The position numbers and the translations under genes were made by a program. Below are positions 19,753 to 29,427 of a stretch of DNA of 64,000 nt, in pieces. A model generated the notes under the pieces. That model searched no databases. It was not told the DNA's origin and saw nothing but the letters and a program-made list of their open reading frames with translations. Where the stretch lies: contig NZ_FPCK01000003.1 of the NCBI RefSeq assembly GCF_900116545.1, positions 529,158 through 593,157 of the forward strand, given 5' to 3'. The DNA is from Devosia crocina. GTDB taxonomy: Bacteria; Pseudomonadota; Alphaproteobacteria; Rhizobiales; Devosiaceae. The number at the start of each line of letters is the position of its first letter. Positions within the stretch are counted from its first letter, which is position 1.

Positions 19753-20430
19753 CTAGAAATCGAGGTCCGCATAGCCCTTGCTGGGCTGCATGGCAACGAC
19801 CCGGTCGTTGAGCAGCGTGCGGAAGGCGGGGCGGGATTTAAGGCGCGAATACCAGTCCCGTGTTTCCGCCGATTTGGTCCAGTCGATATCGCCCATATAG
19901 TCGAGGGTCGACAGATGCGCGGCCAGCGCGAAGTCGGCCAGGGTCATCTCGTCCCCCGCCAGCCAGCGGCGGCTCGCCAGCAACCAGTTGAAATACAACA
20001 AATGTTCGGCAAGGTTTGCCTTTGCCGCGCGCAACACCGAAGGCTCGGGCGTTGCCCCCTTCATGTCCCGCTTGGCAATTTTTTCTTCGACCAGGTAGCG
20101 CGTCACCTCGTCGTTGAACTTGACCAGCATCCATTCCACCAGCCGCCACATTTCGGCGCGCTCCAGCGGATCGGCCGGCACCAGCCCGCCTACGGTCTCG
20201 AGCGTATAGATATCCTCCACCGCATGCACTGCGGCGAGAATACCGATCACCGGCATGTCGCTTTCTGTCACCAAAATGGGCAGCGTCGCCGCCGGATTGA
20301 GCTCGAGCAGGTGTTCCTCGCGCAACCAGGGCCGGATTTCCTCGAGGTCGAGCGGCACGCCATATTCGGCACACATCAGCCGGATCAACCGGGAAGCAGG
20401 ATCGAGAGGATGATGCACGAGCGTTGGCAT
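19753..20430 (-). CDS. Glutathione S-transferase family protein
   Basis: A 225-residue protein with the two-domain GST layout: an N-terminal thioredoxin-like half starting MPTLVHHPLDPASRLIRLMC with the cis-proline region PAATLPILVTESDMPV and the following ILAAVHAVEDIY, then an all-helical half with LAGDEMTLADFALAAHLSTLDYMGDIDW, the N-capping and hydrophobic-staple motif of GSTs. Length is standard. The ATG at 20430 is chosen because the upstream extension is not GST-like. First gene of a GST-SDR-GNAT operon and divergent from uppP. Confidence 0.9.
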   Translation of the reverse strand: MPTLVHHPLDPASRLIRLMCAEYGVPLDLEEIRPWLREEHLLELNPAATLPILVTESDMPVIGILAAVHAVEDIYTLETVGGLVPADPLERAEMWRLVEWMLVKFNDEVTRYLVEEKIAKRDMKGATPEPSVLRAAKANLAEHLLYFNWLLASRRWLAGDEMTLADFALAAHLSTLDYMGDIDWTKSAETRDWYSRLKSRPAFRTLLNDRVVAMQPSKGYADLDF

Positions 20431-20538
20431 GAAATGACTCTGAGATGACGCTGGGCCGCAGCATTGCTCTTGCTTGGCGCCAAAAGCGAACATGGCTAGA
20501 AAGGAGCAACTGACCCGAAAGACGAGTTAGGGGATCAA

Positions 20539-21351
20539 ATGAACGCCGATCAAGGTCTTTTTGTGCCCCTGGTGCTCGGAATTCTCGAAGGGCTTACCGA
20601 ATTCATACCGGTCAGCTCCACCGGCCACCTGCTGCTGGCCGGGCATTTCTTCGGCCTTACCCAGCCGGCCACCTTTATCGTGCTGATCCAGCTCGGCGCC
20701 ATTCTGGCCATCGTTACGGTCTATTTCGCCCGTCTTGCGCTTCTCCTGCGCGATGCACTGGCCGGCCGTAAGCAGGCCTGGCACTTCGCACTTTCGGTGG
20801 TTCTCGCCTGTGTGCCGGCTGTGCTTGCCGGCGTTCTCCTGCGCGATTTCATTCAGGGCGATCTCTGGGAGTCGGCCGCACTGATCTGCTGGACCCTTCT
20901 TGCCGGGGGCATCGTGCTCCTTGTGGTCGATCGCCTCAAGCTTGAGCCAAGATACGACGATATCTACACCTTTCCCTGGCGGCTCGCTCTGATTGTCGGG
21001 CTTTTCCAAATGCTTTCGCTGGTGCCGGGCGTGTCTCGCTCCGGTTCGACCGTAGTCGGCGGCATGCTGTTCGGCGCCACCAAGCGCGCCGCCGCCGAGT
21101 TCACCTTTTTTATCGCCCTGCCCATCATGGTCGGCGCCTTTGGCTACGATCTCTACAAAAGCCGCGACCTGATCGATGCCTCGATCGCTCTCGATGTCGC
21201 CGTCGGCTTTGCCGTCGCGTTCCTTGCGGGCGCGCTGGTCGTGCGCTACCTCCTCGGCTTCGTCAGCCGCTACGGCTTCGCCCCCTTTGCCTGGTGGCGC
21301 ATCGCAGTGGGTTTCTGCGGCCTGATCAGCATCTACGCCTTCGGCCGCTGA
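20539..21351 (+). CDS. uppP: Undecaprenyl-diphosphatase UppP (BacA)
   Basis: Integral inner-membrane phosphatase that regenerates undecaprenyl phosphate for peptidoglycan and polysaccharide export and gives bacitracin tolerance. The 270-residue sequence has the family signatures LGILEGLTEFIPVSSTGHLLLAGHF near the N-terminus and LVPGVSRSGSTVVGGMLFGATKRAAAEFTFF near residue 160, plus about seven hydrophobic helices. GGGGATCAA precedes the ATG at 20539. Monocistronic, convergent with lolA. Confidence 0.97.
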   Translation: MNADQGLFVPLVLGILEGLTEFIPVSSTGHLLLAGHFFGLTQPATFIVLIQLGAILAIVTVYFARLALLLRDALAGRKQAWHFALSVVLACVPAVLAGVLLRDFIQGDLWESAALICWTLLAGGIVLLVVDRLKLEPRYDDIYTFPWRLALIVGLFQMLSLVPGVSRSGSTVVGGMLFGATKRAAAEFTFFIALPIMVGAFGYDLYKSRDLIDASIALDVAVGFAVAFLAGALVVRYLLGFVSRYGFAPFAWWRIAVGFCGLISIYAFGR

Positions 21352-21366
21352 AGACGGGCCCATCTT

Positions 21367-21411
21367 CACCTCTCCCTCTGGGGGAGAGGTTGGGCCGAAG
21401 GCCCGGGTCAG
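21367..21411. repeat. REP-like palindrome between uppP and lolA
   Basis: CACCTCTCCCTCTGGGGGAG with AGGTTGGGCC-GAAG-GCCCGGGTCA: two small hairpins of the dispersed CTCTCCC family. It lies between the stops of convergent uppP and lolA and touches the lolA stop codon, so it may serve as a shared terminator. Confidence 0.65.
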
Positions 21412-22040
21412 CGCGCGGCGGGATCGACCCCACGATAGGTCGCTGGAATCGAAAAATACGAACGCGGAATATCGACGCCCTTTTCGACGTCGTAGAGCGA
21501 GAAGGTCAGTTCCGCTCCGCTCGGCTCGACAAGGCTCCACTGGGAGAGATCCTTGGTCTCGACATCAAAGATCAGCGACACCTGCACGGTGCCGGCCACC
21601 GTCTCATCCACCACGGTGATGGCCATATAGCCGTCCGAGGTGGTGACATCGAGTACATTGGCATTGAGCAGGTTGATCTGCTCTCCCAGAAACTGCCGCA
21701 GCGGGATCGTGTCCTGGGGATAGGCGTAATAGGTCTCGTCCTGCCGGTTGAGCACATAAAAGCCCCGTCCAACCGACACGATTTCTTCGCGGCTCGGCGG
21801 ATTGTAGCGGAAGCGCACCTTGTCCGGCCGTTCGAGGAAAAACGTGCCCTCCGTCCGTCCGCCATTGGTGTCGATCTGCAAGAACCGGCCGACCATGGTG
21901 CGGATGGCTGAATTATGAGCGTTGATTTCGCCGATCAGCTGCTGCTCTTCGGGGGTAAGCGTTCGCCCTTGCGCAAGGACCGGCAAAACGGGGGCCAGAG
22001 CAAAAGCGGCACCGAGCAGAAGAGCATGGCGGCGAATCAT
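21408..22040 (-). CDS. lolA: Outer-membrane lipoprotein carrier protein LolA
   Basis: Periplasmic chaperone that ferries lipoproteins from the LolCDE transporter to the outer membrane. The signal peptide is MIRRHALLLGAAFALAPVLPVLA. The mature protein has the LolA unclosed-barrel pattern: IRTMVGRFLQIDTNGG, then GTFFLERPDKVRFRYNPPS and FYVLNRQDETYYAYPQDTIPLRQFL. At 210 residues it has normal length. It is downstream of ftsK on the same strand, but separated from it by 300 bases and a terminator; the ftsK-lolA neighbourhood is common in alphaproteobacteria. Confidence 0.92.
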   Translation of the reverse strand: MIRRHALLLGAAFALAPVLPVLAQGRTLTPEEQQLIGEINAHNSAIRTMVGRFLQIDTNGGRTEGTFFLERPDKVRFRYNPPSREEIVSVGRGFYVLNRQDETYYAYPQDTIPLRQFLGEQINLLNANVLDVTTSDGYMAITVVDETVAGTVQVSLIFDVETKDLSQWSLVEPSGAELTFSLYDVEKGVDIPRSYFSIPATYRGVDPAAR

Positions 22041-22341
22041 CGGCGGGATATCCTCGCGAGGGTTTTGGGGTCTAAACTAACCTAGGAAGCAATTGCGGCA
22101 AGAGCGGGAAGGTTCCCGCGCGGTGTCGGGTTCCGGAGCATCTTTGCTGAAGCGGTTTTCTGGACATCTCTTCTGTCCACCGTCGTTGAAAGGGTGCGCA
22201 GGGGCTCAGCCTGAGGCCCCCCGAAGGGCAGCCCAATCCCTTGCCTGTCCTCCGCAGCGCCGGGGACCCGGGGATAAGTTTCTCGCTTCAAACAAAAACC
22301 CCGGCGCAAGGCCGGGGTTTTCAAAGGCTTAGCGACGCTTT
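22041..22341. other. ftsK-lolA gap
   Basis: About 300 bases without a gene. It contains the ftsK terminator at 22293-22318 and, nearer lolA, a GC-rich stretch with GGGGCTCAGCCTGAGGCCCC near 22201, a possible second hairpin. The lolA promoter should lie between about 22041 and 22140, but I see no clear consensus. Confidence 0.4.
22293..22318 (-). terminator. Rho-independent terminator after ftsK
   Basis: On the minus strand ACCCCGGC-CTTGC-GCCGGGGT is followed by TTTTG. It lies 24 bases after the ftsK stop. Confidence 0.9.
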
Positions 22342-25059
22342 TCAGTAGCCGTCGGCATTGTTGCCGACGAGGATTTCCCGCTTGCCCGCGTGGTTGGCCG
22401 GGCTGATCACGCCTTCGCGCTCCATGCGCTCGATCAAGGTTGCGGCCTTGTTGTAGCCGATCGCGAGACGGCGCTGGACATAGGAGGTCGAGGCCTTCTT
22501 GTCGGTCAGAACCACATGCACCGCCTTGTCGTAGAGCTCGTCGCCCGAACCGGCATAGTCGTCGCCGCCCGAGGCGCCGCCATCCATGCCACCTTCATCC
22601 TCTTCCTCGGTGACCGAATCGAGATAGTCCGGCGCGCCTTGGCTCTTGAGGTGGTTGACGACGCTTTCGACCTCGTTGTCAGAGACAAAGGCGCCATGGA
22701 GGCGCTTGGTGCGGCCGCCGGATGCCATGTAGAGCATGTCGCCATTGCCGAGCAGCTGTTCGGCGCCCTGCTCGCCCAGAATGGTGCGGGAGTCGATCTT
22801 GGACGTCACCATGAACGAGATACGGGTGGGGAAATTGGCCTTGATCGTGCCGGTGATCACGTCCACCGATGGGCGCTGGGTTGCTGTGATCATGTGAATG
22901 CCGGCGGCACGCGCCATCTGCGCCAGGCGTTGGATGGCGCCTTCGATTTCCTTGCCCGCGACCATCATCAGGTCGGCCATTTCGTCGACAATAACAACGA
23001 TATAGGGGAGTGGTTCGAGGTTGAACTCTTCGCTCTCGAAGATCGCTTCGCCCGTTTCGCGGTCGAACCCGGTTTGCACCGTGCGGGTGATCGTGCGGCC
23101 TTCCTTGGCGGCCTCGGTCACGCGCTGGTTGAAGCCGTCGATATTGCGGACCCCGATCTTGCTCATCTTGCGATAGCGATCTTCCATCTCGCGCACGGCC
23201 CATTTGAGCGCGACCACGGCCTTTTGCGGGTCGGTTACGACCGGAGTCAGCAGGTGCGGAATGCCGTCATAGATCGACAGTTCCAGCATCTTGGGGTCGA
23301 TCATGATCATGCGGCACTGCTCGGGGCTCATCTGGTAGAGCAGCGAGAGAATGAAGGTATTGATACCCACCGACTTACCCGAACCGGTGGTACCGGCAAT
23401 CAGCAGGTGCGGCATGCGCGCCAGGTCAGCGATGATCGGCTCGCCGCCAATGGTCTTGCCCAGGCAGATAGGCAGCTTGCCCTTCATCTTCTCGAAGTCG
23501 GACGAGGCCAGCATTTCCCGGAAGAACACGGTTTCGCGCGTCTGATTGGGCAATTCGATGCCGATGGCATTGCGGCCCGGCACGACGGCGACGCGGGCCG
23601 AAATCGCCGACATCGAGCGGGCGATATCGTCGGCCAGCGAAATCACGCGGCTCGACTTGATGCCCGGGGCGGGCTCAAGTTCGAAGAGGGTCACCACAGG
23701 ACCGGGGCGCACATTGATGATGTCGCCCTTGACGCCGAAATCGCCGAGCACTTCCTCGAGACGGCGGGCCATTTCTTCGAGACGTTCCGGCGCATGCTCG
23801 GGCGAGGGCCCTGAGCGCTTGGGTTCGGCCAGAAGGCTCAGCGCCGGCAGCTCGAAGCCCTGCGGTTCGTCGAGAAGGCTGGGCTGAGCTTCGCGGAACA
23901 CGCGCTGACCCTGGGCCGGGCGCGGGGCAGGGGCGGTGACGCGGGGTGCGGAATGGTCGACCGGAGTAAAGCGGGAATCGCCCCGCTGGGTATGATTGGC
24001 CGCGGTCTGCAACACCGGCATATCGGGCGTGAAGGGAACGGCATCGTCCTCTTCCTCGTCCGGATAATCGATCTCGGCATCGTTGTAATCGGTTTCGACA
24101 TTGACGCGGCTGCGCGGCGCAGCGGCTGGCATGGCATCGAGGACCGGCTCGACCGGGGCATGGATGCGGCGCTGCGTCGGGGCCTGAACCTCGGGCACGT
24201 ACGAGCCATCTTCTTCACCGAGGCCCGGCTCGATATCGTGGTCGCCCAGTTCGTCGGGTTCGACGCGCGCGGCATGGTGGGCTCGGGCCCGCCGCCAGGC
24301 GGTGCGCACCGAATAGCCCATGTGCACCAGGGCGCCGAGGGCCACTTCCACCAGCGGATTGGGCTCGGCTTCGTCTTCGTCCTCGGACGCGTTGCGCTTG
24401 GCGCTGCCGGCCTTGGCAGGCTGTGCGGCGACCGAGCTGCCAAGCCCCATGGCGACCCAAAGTGCGGCAAAAGCGGGAATGGCGATGATGATCGCAAACA
24501 GCGTCGCGGTAACCGGCTGGGGCGTATCCCCGGTGATCAGACCAGACAGATTGGTAAACAGCATGCCCGCAAGTCCGCCTAGCCCGGTGGGCAGCGGCCA
24601 GGTAGTGGGAGTGGGCGAAAAGGCAAAAACGCCGGTCGAGAGCAATACCGCCCCGATCCAGGAGAGGACACGCAGCGGCAGATGCGTGGGGCGGCGGCGC
24701 CGGGTCAGCGTCCAGCCCCACAGTGCCAGCGGCACGGTCAAGACGATGCCGCCAAGCCCGAGGAATTGAAAGACGATATCGGCAATCACTGCGCCGGGAA
24801 AACCGAGCCAGTTCTGCGCGACCTTGGTCGTTGCATAGGAAAGCGAGGGGTCATCGACCGACCAGGTGCTGAGGGAGATCAGAATGATGGCCGAAAGGCC
24901 CAGCAGCAGCATGCCGGCCGTCCGCAAGGGGATGCGGATCGAGATCACCGGTGCCGGTTTTGGCATCGCAGCGGCAGTTTTCTTGCGGGTCGCTCCACGC
25001 GGCGGCACGGGGCGGACATCATCAAGCGTCGGGACGGGATGGCTGGGCATGGCACGCAT
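22342..25059 (-). CDS. ftsK: DNA translocase FtsK
   Basis: Septal DNA pump that clears the chromosome terminus and activates XerCD. The 905-residue protein has four hydrophobic helices in about residues 40-195 ([19 protein letters not shown] onward), an acidic Pro/Ala-rich linker, the RecA-like motor with Walker [11 protein letters not shown] near 555 and Walker [17 protein letters not shown]-terminal gamma winged-helix domain has [25 protein letters not shown]. The linker is shorter than in E. coli. I use the ATG at 25059; the ATG at 25083 would add eight residues. A CtrA-like site lies about 65 bases upstream. Confidence 0.96.
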   Translation of the reverse strand: MRAMPSHPVPTLDDVRPVPPRGATRKKTAAAMPKPAPVISIRIPLRTAGMLLLGLSAIILISLSTWSVDDPSLSYATTKVAQNWLGFPGAVIADIVFQFLGLGGIVLTVPLALWGWTLTRRRRPTHLPLRVLSWIGAVLLSTGVFAFSPTPTTWPLPTGLGGLAGMLFTNLSGLITGDTPQPVTATLFAIIIAIPAFAALWVAMGLGSSVAAQPAKAGSAKRNASEDEDEAEPNPLVEVALGALVHMGYSVRTAWRRARAHHAARVEPDELGDHDIEPGLGEEDGSYVPEVQAPTQRRIHAPVEPVLDAMPAAAPRSRVNVETDYNDAEIDYPDEEEDDAVPFTPDMPVLQTAANHTQRGDSRFTPVDHSAPRVTAPAPRPAQGQRVFREAQPSLLDEPQGFELPALSLLAEPKRSGPSPEHAPERLEEMARRLEEVLGDFGVKGDIINVRPGPVVTLFELEPAPGIKSSRVISLADDIARSMSAISARVAVVPGRNAIGIELPNQTRETVFFREMLASSDFEKMKGKLPICLGKTIGGEPIIADLARMPHLLIAGTTGSGKSVGINTFILSLLYQMSPEQCRMIMIDPKMLELSIYDGIPHLLTPVVTDPQKAVVALKWAVREMEDRYRKMSKIGVRNIDGFNQRVTEAAKEGRTITRTVQTGFDRETGEAIFESEEFNLEPLPYIVVIVDEMADLMMVAGKEIEGAIQRLAQMARAAGIHMITATQRPSVDVITGTIKANFPTRISFMVTSKIDSRTILGEQGAEQLLGNGDMLYMASGGRTKRLHGAFVSDNEVESVVNHLKSQGAPDYLDSVTEEEDEGGMDGGASGGDDYAGSGDELYDKAVHVVLTDKKASTSYVQRRLAIGYNKAATLIERMEREGVISPANHAGKREILVGNNADGY

Positions 25060-25124
25060 TACTGTTCCGGGGCAGCGACCCATTCGCAGGGCCCCGTATT
25101 GCCCGTCATGCTAAACGGGGGTGG

Positions 25125-25140
25125 TTAATCGGGTGCTAAC
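25125..25140 (-). promoter_or_regulatory. CtrA-like site upstream of ftsK
   Basis: TTAA-TCGGGTG-CTAAC matches the alphaproteobacterial CtrA box TTAA-N7-TTAAC with one mismatch. It lies 65-80 bases before the ftsK start, where a cell-cycle promoter would be. A single short motif, so regulation is a guess. Confidence 0.35.
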
Positions 25141-25235
25141 CGAGGTCTGGCCCGGTAAACACCTTTCTTCCATCCCTCAGATGCGTGGATCCGCGGGAGC
25201 TGAGCTGCCCTTCAGTAAAATCGGGAAAATGCTTC

Positions 25236-25311
25236 CCCGTGGAGTGCGGCCTGCCTTGTGCGTGGGAAGCCTCTGTGGCGGGCCAAGAGGAAGCAGGCCG
25301 CACGCCACGGG
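25236..25311. repeat. Structured intergenic element, copy 1 (after amt 1)
   Basis: A 76-base hairpin. Outer stem 25236-25242 pairs with 25305-25311, and inner stem 25244-25254 (GTGCGGCCTGC) with 25293-25303. It encloses a 32-base core (25259-25290) that is identical to the core at 27313-27344. Within the core CCTCT and AGAGG pair. It lies 41 bases downstream of the first amt stop, after a short GC palindrome (25319-25334). Not a recognised family to me. Confidence 0.7.
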
Positions 25312-25318
25312 AAAGAGA

Positions 25319-25334
25319 CGGCGCCGTGGCGCCG
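25319..25334. terminator. Short GC hairpin after amt 1
   Basis: CGGCGCC-GT-GGCGCCG is a perfect seven-pair palindrome 18 bases after the amt stop on the minus strand. No T run follows, so it is a weak terminator candidate or part of the 3' UTR together with the structured element. Confidence 0.4.
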
Positions 25335-25352
25335 CCTATGACCACTGAACGA

Positions 25353-26732
25353 TCAGTTATAGGCGCGTTCGCCATGGGTCGTCAGATCAAGGCCGTCGCT
25401 TTCGCCGGCCTCGCTGACCCGCGCCCCGCCGAAGATCGCCTTGACGATCAGCATGGCAACAAGAGCCACGACGCCGGACCAGACGATAGCAATGATCACA
25501 CCTGTCAGCTGCACCATGAACTGACCGGTAATCGAATAGGCAGCGGCATCGCCCAACGGATAGCCTCCAAGGCCCGGCGCTGCCACGATGGCCGTGCCGA
25601 GCGCCCCAACGATGCCGCCCACGCCGTGAATGCCGAAGACGTCGAGCGAATCGTCATATTTCAGCATCGGCTTGAGGGTGACGACGGCCCAGAGACAAAC
25701 GATGCCGGCAATGGCACCGAGCACGATCGCCCCACCCACACCGGCAAAGCCCGCCGCTGGCGTAATAGCCACGAGACCGGCAACGGCTCCCGAAACGGCG
25801 CCCAGCGCCGAGGCGTGGCCGCGGGTAATGCGTTCCCCGAGGGCCCAGGCCAGGGCACCGGCCGCCGGAGCCAGAACCGTGTTGATCAGCGCCACGGCCG
25901 CGAGGGCATTGGCTTCCAGATTCGAGCCGGCATTGAAGCCAAACCAGCCGAACCAGAGGAGCCCGGCACCGACATAGGTGAGAACCAGGTTATGCGGCGG
26001 GATCGGCTCTCGCATGAAGCCCATGCGTGGCCCAAGGACAATGGCGGCGACAAGCGCAGCGACGCCGGAATTGATGTGCACCACGGTGCCGCCGGCAAAG
26101 TCATAGGCGCCCATGCCAAACAAAAGGCCCGGACCCGACCACACCATGTGCGCCATGGGCACGTAAGAGAAGGTGAACCAGATGGCGAGGAACGCCATCA
26201 ACGCGCCGAACTTCATGCGTTCGGCGATGCCGCCCACGATCAGGGTCGAGGTGATGCAGGCGAAAGTGAGCTGGAAGACAACAAAGACCAGTTCGGGCAG
26301 TTCGAAGCCCGAAGAGAAGGTCGCGGCGGTGGATTCAAGTGTCACGCCGGACAGGAAGAACTTCGAGAAATCGCCGATGAAAGCTGACAGACCACCTTCG
26401 GTAGGACCCGCAAAGGCCAAGGAATAGCCATAGGCCACCCAGAGAATGGCGATCATCGAAAAAGCGAGGAAGACTTGGGTCAGCACCGAGAGAATGTTCT
26501 TGGCGCGCACGAGGCCGCCGTAGAACAGGGCAAGGCCGGGAATGGTCATGACGATGACGACCATGGTGGAGACGAGCATCCAGGCGACGTCCCCCTTGTC
26601 GACGACGGCAGCGGCTTCTTCGACGGCTTCGGCTGCAGCGGCAACCCCGGGAGCAGCCTCCTGGGCAAGGGCTGGCAGTGCCAGCAAGAGGGAGGCCAAT
26701 CCAGCACCCCCGAGCATTCTGACGAGTTTCAT
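25353..26732 (-). CDS. amt: Ammonium transporter 1 (AmtB family)
   Basis: Trimeric inner-membrane ammonium channel gated by PII. It has 459 residues from the ATG at 26732 (GGAG eight bases upstream), a signal-like first segment (MKLVRMLGGAGLASLLLALPALAQ) as in many Amt proteins, and about eleven helices. The first channel histidine lies in TVVHINSGVAALVAAIVLG and the second in VFGIHGVGGIVGALGTAIV. The C-terminal tail is short. It lies 21 bases after glnK 1, forming the classic glnK-amt pair for ammonium uptake. It differs clearly from the second amt at 27405, so the two are not a recent duplication. Confidence 0.95.
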   Translation of the reverse strand: MKLVRMLGGAGLASLLLALPALAQEAAPGVAAAAEAVEEAAAVVDKGDVAWMLVSTMVVIVMTIPGLALFYGGLVRAKNILSVLTQVFLAFSMIAILWVAYGYSLAFAGPTEGGLSAFIGDFSKFFLSGVTLESTAATFSSGFELPELVFVVFQLTFACITSTLIVGGIAERMKFGALMAFLAIWFTFSYVPMAHMVWSGPGLLFGMGAYDFAGGTVVHINSGVAALVAAIVLGPRMGFMREPIPPHNLVLTYVGAGLLWFGWFGFNAGSNLEANALAAVALINTVLAPAAGALAWALGERITRGHASALGAVSGAVAGLVAITPAAGFAGVGGAIVLGAIAGIVCLWAVVTLKPMLKYDDSLDVFGIHGVGGIVGALGTAIVAAPGLGGYPLGDAAAYSITGQFMVQLTGVIIAIVWSGVVALVAMLIVKAIFGGARVSEAGESDGLDLTTHGERAYN

Positions 26733-26753
26733 TCTGTGTTCTCCGGAGGACAC

Positions 26754-27092
26754 TTAAAGAGCTGAGGCGCCGGTTTCCCCGGTGCGGATGCGGGTTACGG
26801 CCAGTAGATCAAGGATGAAAATCTTGCCATCGCCGATCCGGCCAGTCTGGGCGGAGTCGCGGATGGCGCTGCTCACCGCATCGGCAAGGGCATCGTCGAC
26901 GGCGATTTCGAGCTTGAGCTTGGGCAGGAAGTGCACGGCATATTCGGTGCCGCGATAGATCTCCGAGTGACCCTTCTGACGTCCGTAGCCCTTCACCTCC
27001 GTCACGGTCATGCCGTGCACGTCGAGCGAATTGAGCGCCTGCCGAACCTCTTCGAGCCGGGACGGCTTGATGATGGCAACCACCAGTTTCAT
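26754..27092 (-). CDS. glnK: PII signal-transduction protein GlnK, copy 1
   Basis: A 112-residue PII protein that binds ATP/ADP and 2-oxoglutarate and blocks the ammonium channel when nitrogen is ample. It starts at the ATG at 27092 (MKLVVAIIKPSRLEEVRQAL). The T-loop GYGRQKGHSEIYRGTEY ends in Tyr51, the uridylylation site, and the C-terminal loop RIGDGKIFILDLLAVTRIRTGE is complete. It differs from copy 2 at only four conservative positions (7, 69, 75 and 93). Co-transcribed with the amt at 25353 from a sigma-54-like promoter 47 bases upstream. Confidence 0.97.
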   Translation of the reverse strand: MKLVVAIIKPSRLEEVRQALNSLDVHGMTVTEVKGYGRQKGHSEIYRGTEYAVHFLPKLKLEIAVDDALADAVSSAIRDSAQTGRIGDGKIFILDLLAVTRIRTGETGASAL

Positions 27093-27138
27093 TTGACCCC
27101 CTTGTCGCCCTTCGGCGCGATTGGAATGAAAAGGGAGA

Positions 27139-27154
27139 GTCAAACCGCATGCCA
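27139..27154 (-). promoter_or_regulatory. Sigma-54-like promoter of glnK 1
   Basis: Minus-strand TGGCATG-CGGT-TTGAC fits TGGCACG-N4-TTGCW except at the -12 element, where GC is GA, and one base of the -24 element. It ends 46 bases before the glnK start. glnK-amt operons are typically RpoN/NtrC-controlled. Confidence 0.55.
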
Positions 27155-27287
27155 AATCAGGATGCAGGGAAATATCTAAGCTTATCAGTGAGCTAGTTCG
27201 ATCGCACGCAAAGCGGCGCGGAATGTCGCAGCAGTTTGCGCAATCCTTGAGCAGTTATCGTCAAGGCTGCCGGATATTTCGGCAGCG
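27155..27287. other. Upstream region of glnK 1
   Basis: No gene is seen. This stretch between the glnK 1 promoter and structured element 2 should hold NtrC enhancer sites, but I find no clear GCAC-N5-GTGC pair. GCTGCCGGATATTTCGGCAG at 27267-27286 is a good inverted repeat (CTGCCG with CGGCAG). Confidence 0.35.
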
Positions 27288-27368
27288 CTTGCAATGGGTG
27301 TGCAGCCCCGTTTGCGTGGGAAGCCTCTGTGGCGGGCCAAGAGGGTGGGGCTGCACGCCCAATGCAAG
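27288..27368. repeat. Structured intergenic element, copy 2 (after amt 2)
   Basis: An 81-base hairpin. Paired segments are 27288-27293 with 27363-27368, 27295-27298 with 27358-27361, and 27300-27309 (GTGCAGCCCC) with 27347-27356. The 32-base core at 27313-27344 is identical to copy 1 (25259-25290), whereas the stems differ in sequence yet still pair. It lies 36 bases downstream of the second amt stop. Confidence 0.7.
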
Positions 27369-27371
27369 GGA

Positions 27372-27396
27372 GCCGGCCGGGCAGGGCCCGGCCGGC
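27372..27396. terminator. GC-rich hairpin after amt 2
   Basis: GCCGGCCGGGC-AGG-GCCCGGCCGGC is a perfect eleven-pair stem eight bases after the amt stop on the minus strand. It lacks a T tail, so termination is uncertain. Its position mirrors the short hairpin after amt 1. Confidence 0.45.
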
Positions 27397-27404
27397 ACAT
27401 TCGG

Positions 27405-28787
<1,383 letters not shown>

Positions 28788-28809
28788 TGTTGTTCTCCTT
28801 GCGGCTCGG

Positions 28810-29148
28810 TTAAAGCGCCGAAGCGCCGGTTTCACCGGTGCGGATGCGGGTGACAGCCAGCAGATCGAGGACGAAGATCTTGCCGTCGCCGATGCGTCCG
28901 GTCTGAGCCGAATCGCGAATGGCATTGCTCACGGCATCGGCAATGGCGTCATCGACGGCGATTTCGAGCTTGAGCTTGGGCAGGAAGTGCACGGCATATT
29001 CGGTGCCGCGATAGATTTCGGAATGCCCCTTCTGGCGTCCATAACCCTTCACTTCCGTGACGGTCATCCCATGCACATCGAGGGAATTGAGGGCCTGCCT
29101 CACTTCCTCGAGACGCGAGGGTTTGATGACGGCAACCACCAGCTTCAT
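28810..29148 (-). CDS. glnK: PII signal-transduction protein GlnK, copy 2
   Basis: A 112-residue PII protein, 108 of 112 residues identical to copy 1 (substitutions V7, I69, N75 and V93). T-loop Tyr51 and both nucleotide-binding segments are intact. GGGGATCTT precedes the ATG at 29148. A 64-base stretch, 28953-29016, is identical at DNA level to 26897-26960 and encodes the T-loop side, while the flanks carry many silent differences. First gene of the glnK 2-amt 2 operon, with a sigma-54-like promoter 46 bases upstream. Confidence 0.97.
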   Translation of the reverse strand: MKLVVAVIKPSRLEEVRQALNSLDVHGMTVTEVKGYGRQKGHSEIYRGTEYAVHFLPKLKLEIAVDDAIADAVSNAIRDSAQTGRIGDGKIFVLDLLAVTRIRTGETGASAL

Positions 29149-29193
29149 AAGATCCCCTTTCACTGCTTCTGCCTGTTCTGCAGCTCAGTTACA

Positions 29194-29209
29194 CTCAAGA
29201 GCCGTGCCA
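29194..29209 (-). promoter_or_regulatory. Sigma-54-like promoter of glnK 2
   Basis: Minus-strand TGGCACG-GCTC-TTGAG has a perfect -24 element. The -12 element has GA instead of GC, as in the glnK 1 promoter. It ends 45 bases before the glnK 2 start, the same spacing as copy 1. A perfect palindrome GCAAAATTTTGC at 29329-29340, about 120 bases further upstream, could be an activator site. Confidence 0.6.
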
Positions 29210-29427
29210 GACAGAGCGTTAGGCCGTAAAAAAGCCGGATTTCCGGGCGCTTTGATCCGCTGGCACCGGACACAATTGGAGCTCTTTTGCCAGGCGCTCA
29301 GTTCAACTGATGATCTATTGTGCAGTGAGCAAAATTTTGCCCAATAGATTGTCAATCAGCGTTGCGTCATCCGGCCCTCTTGCCGCCTCTTTGAGCGCAG
29401 GGGAGAATGGGACAAAAAGGAGTCTCG

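Noticed and set aside
25136..25375. Small minus-strand frames across the structured elements (shared SWPATEASHA peptide)
   Set aside because: The shared peptide is only a translation of the conserved repeat core; no ribosome site, and the element's pairing explains the conservation.
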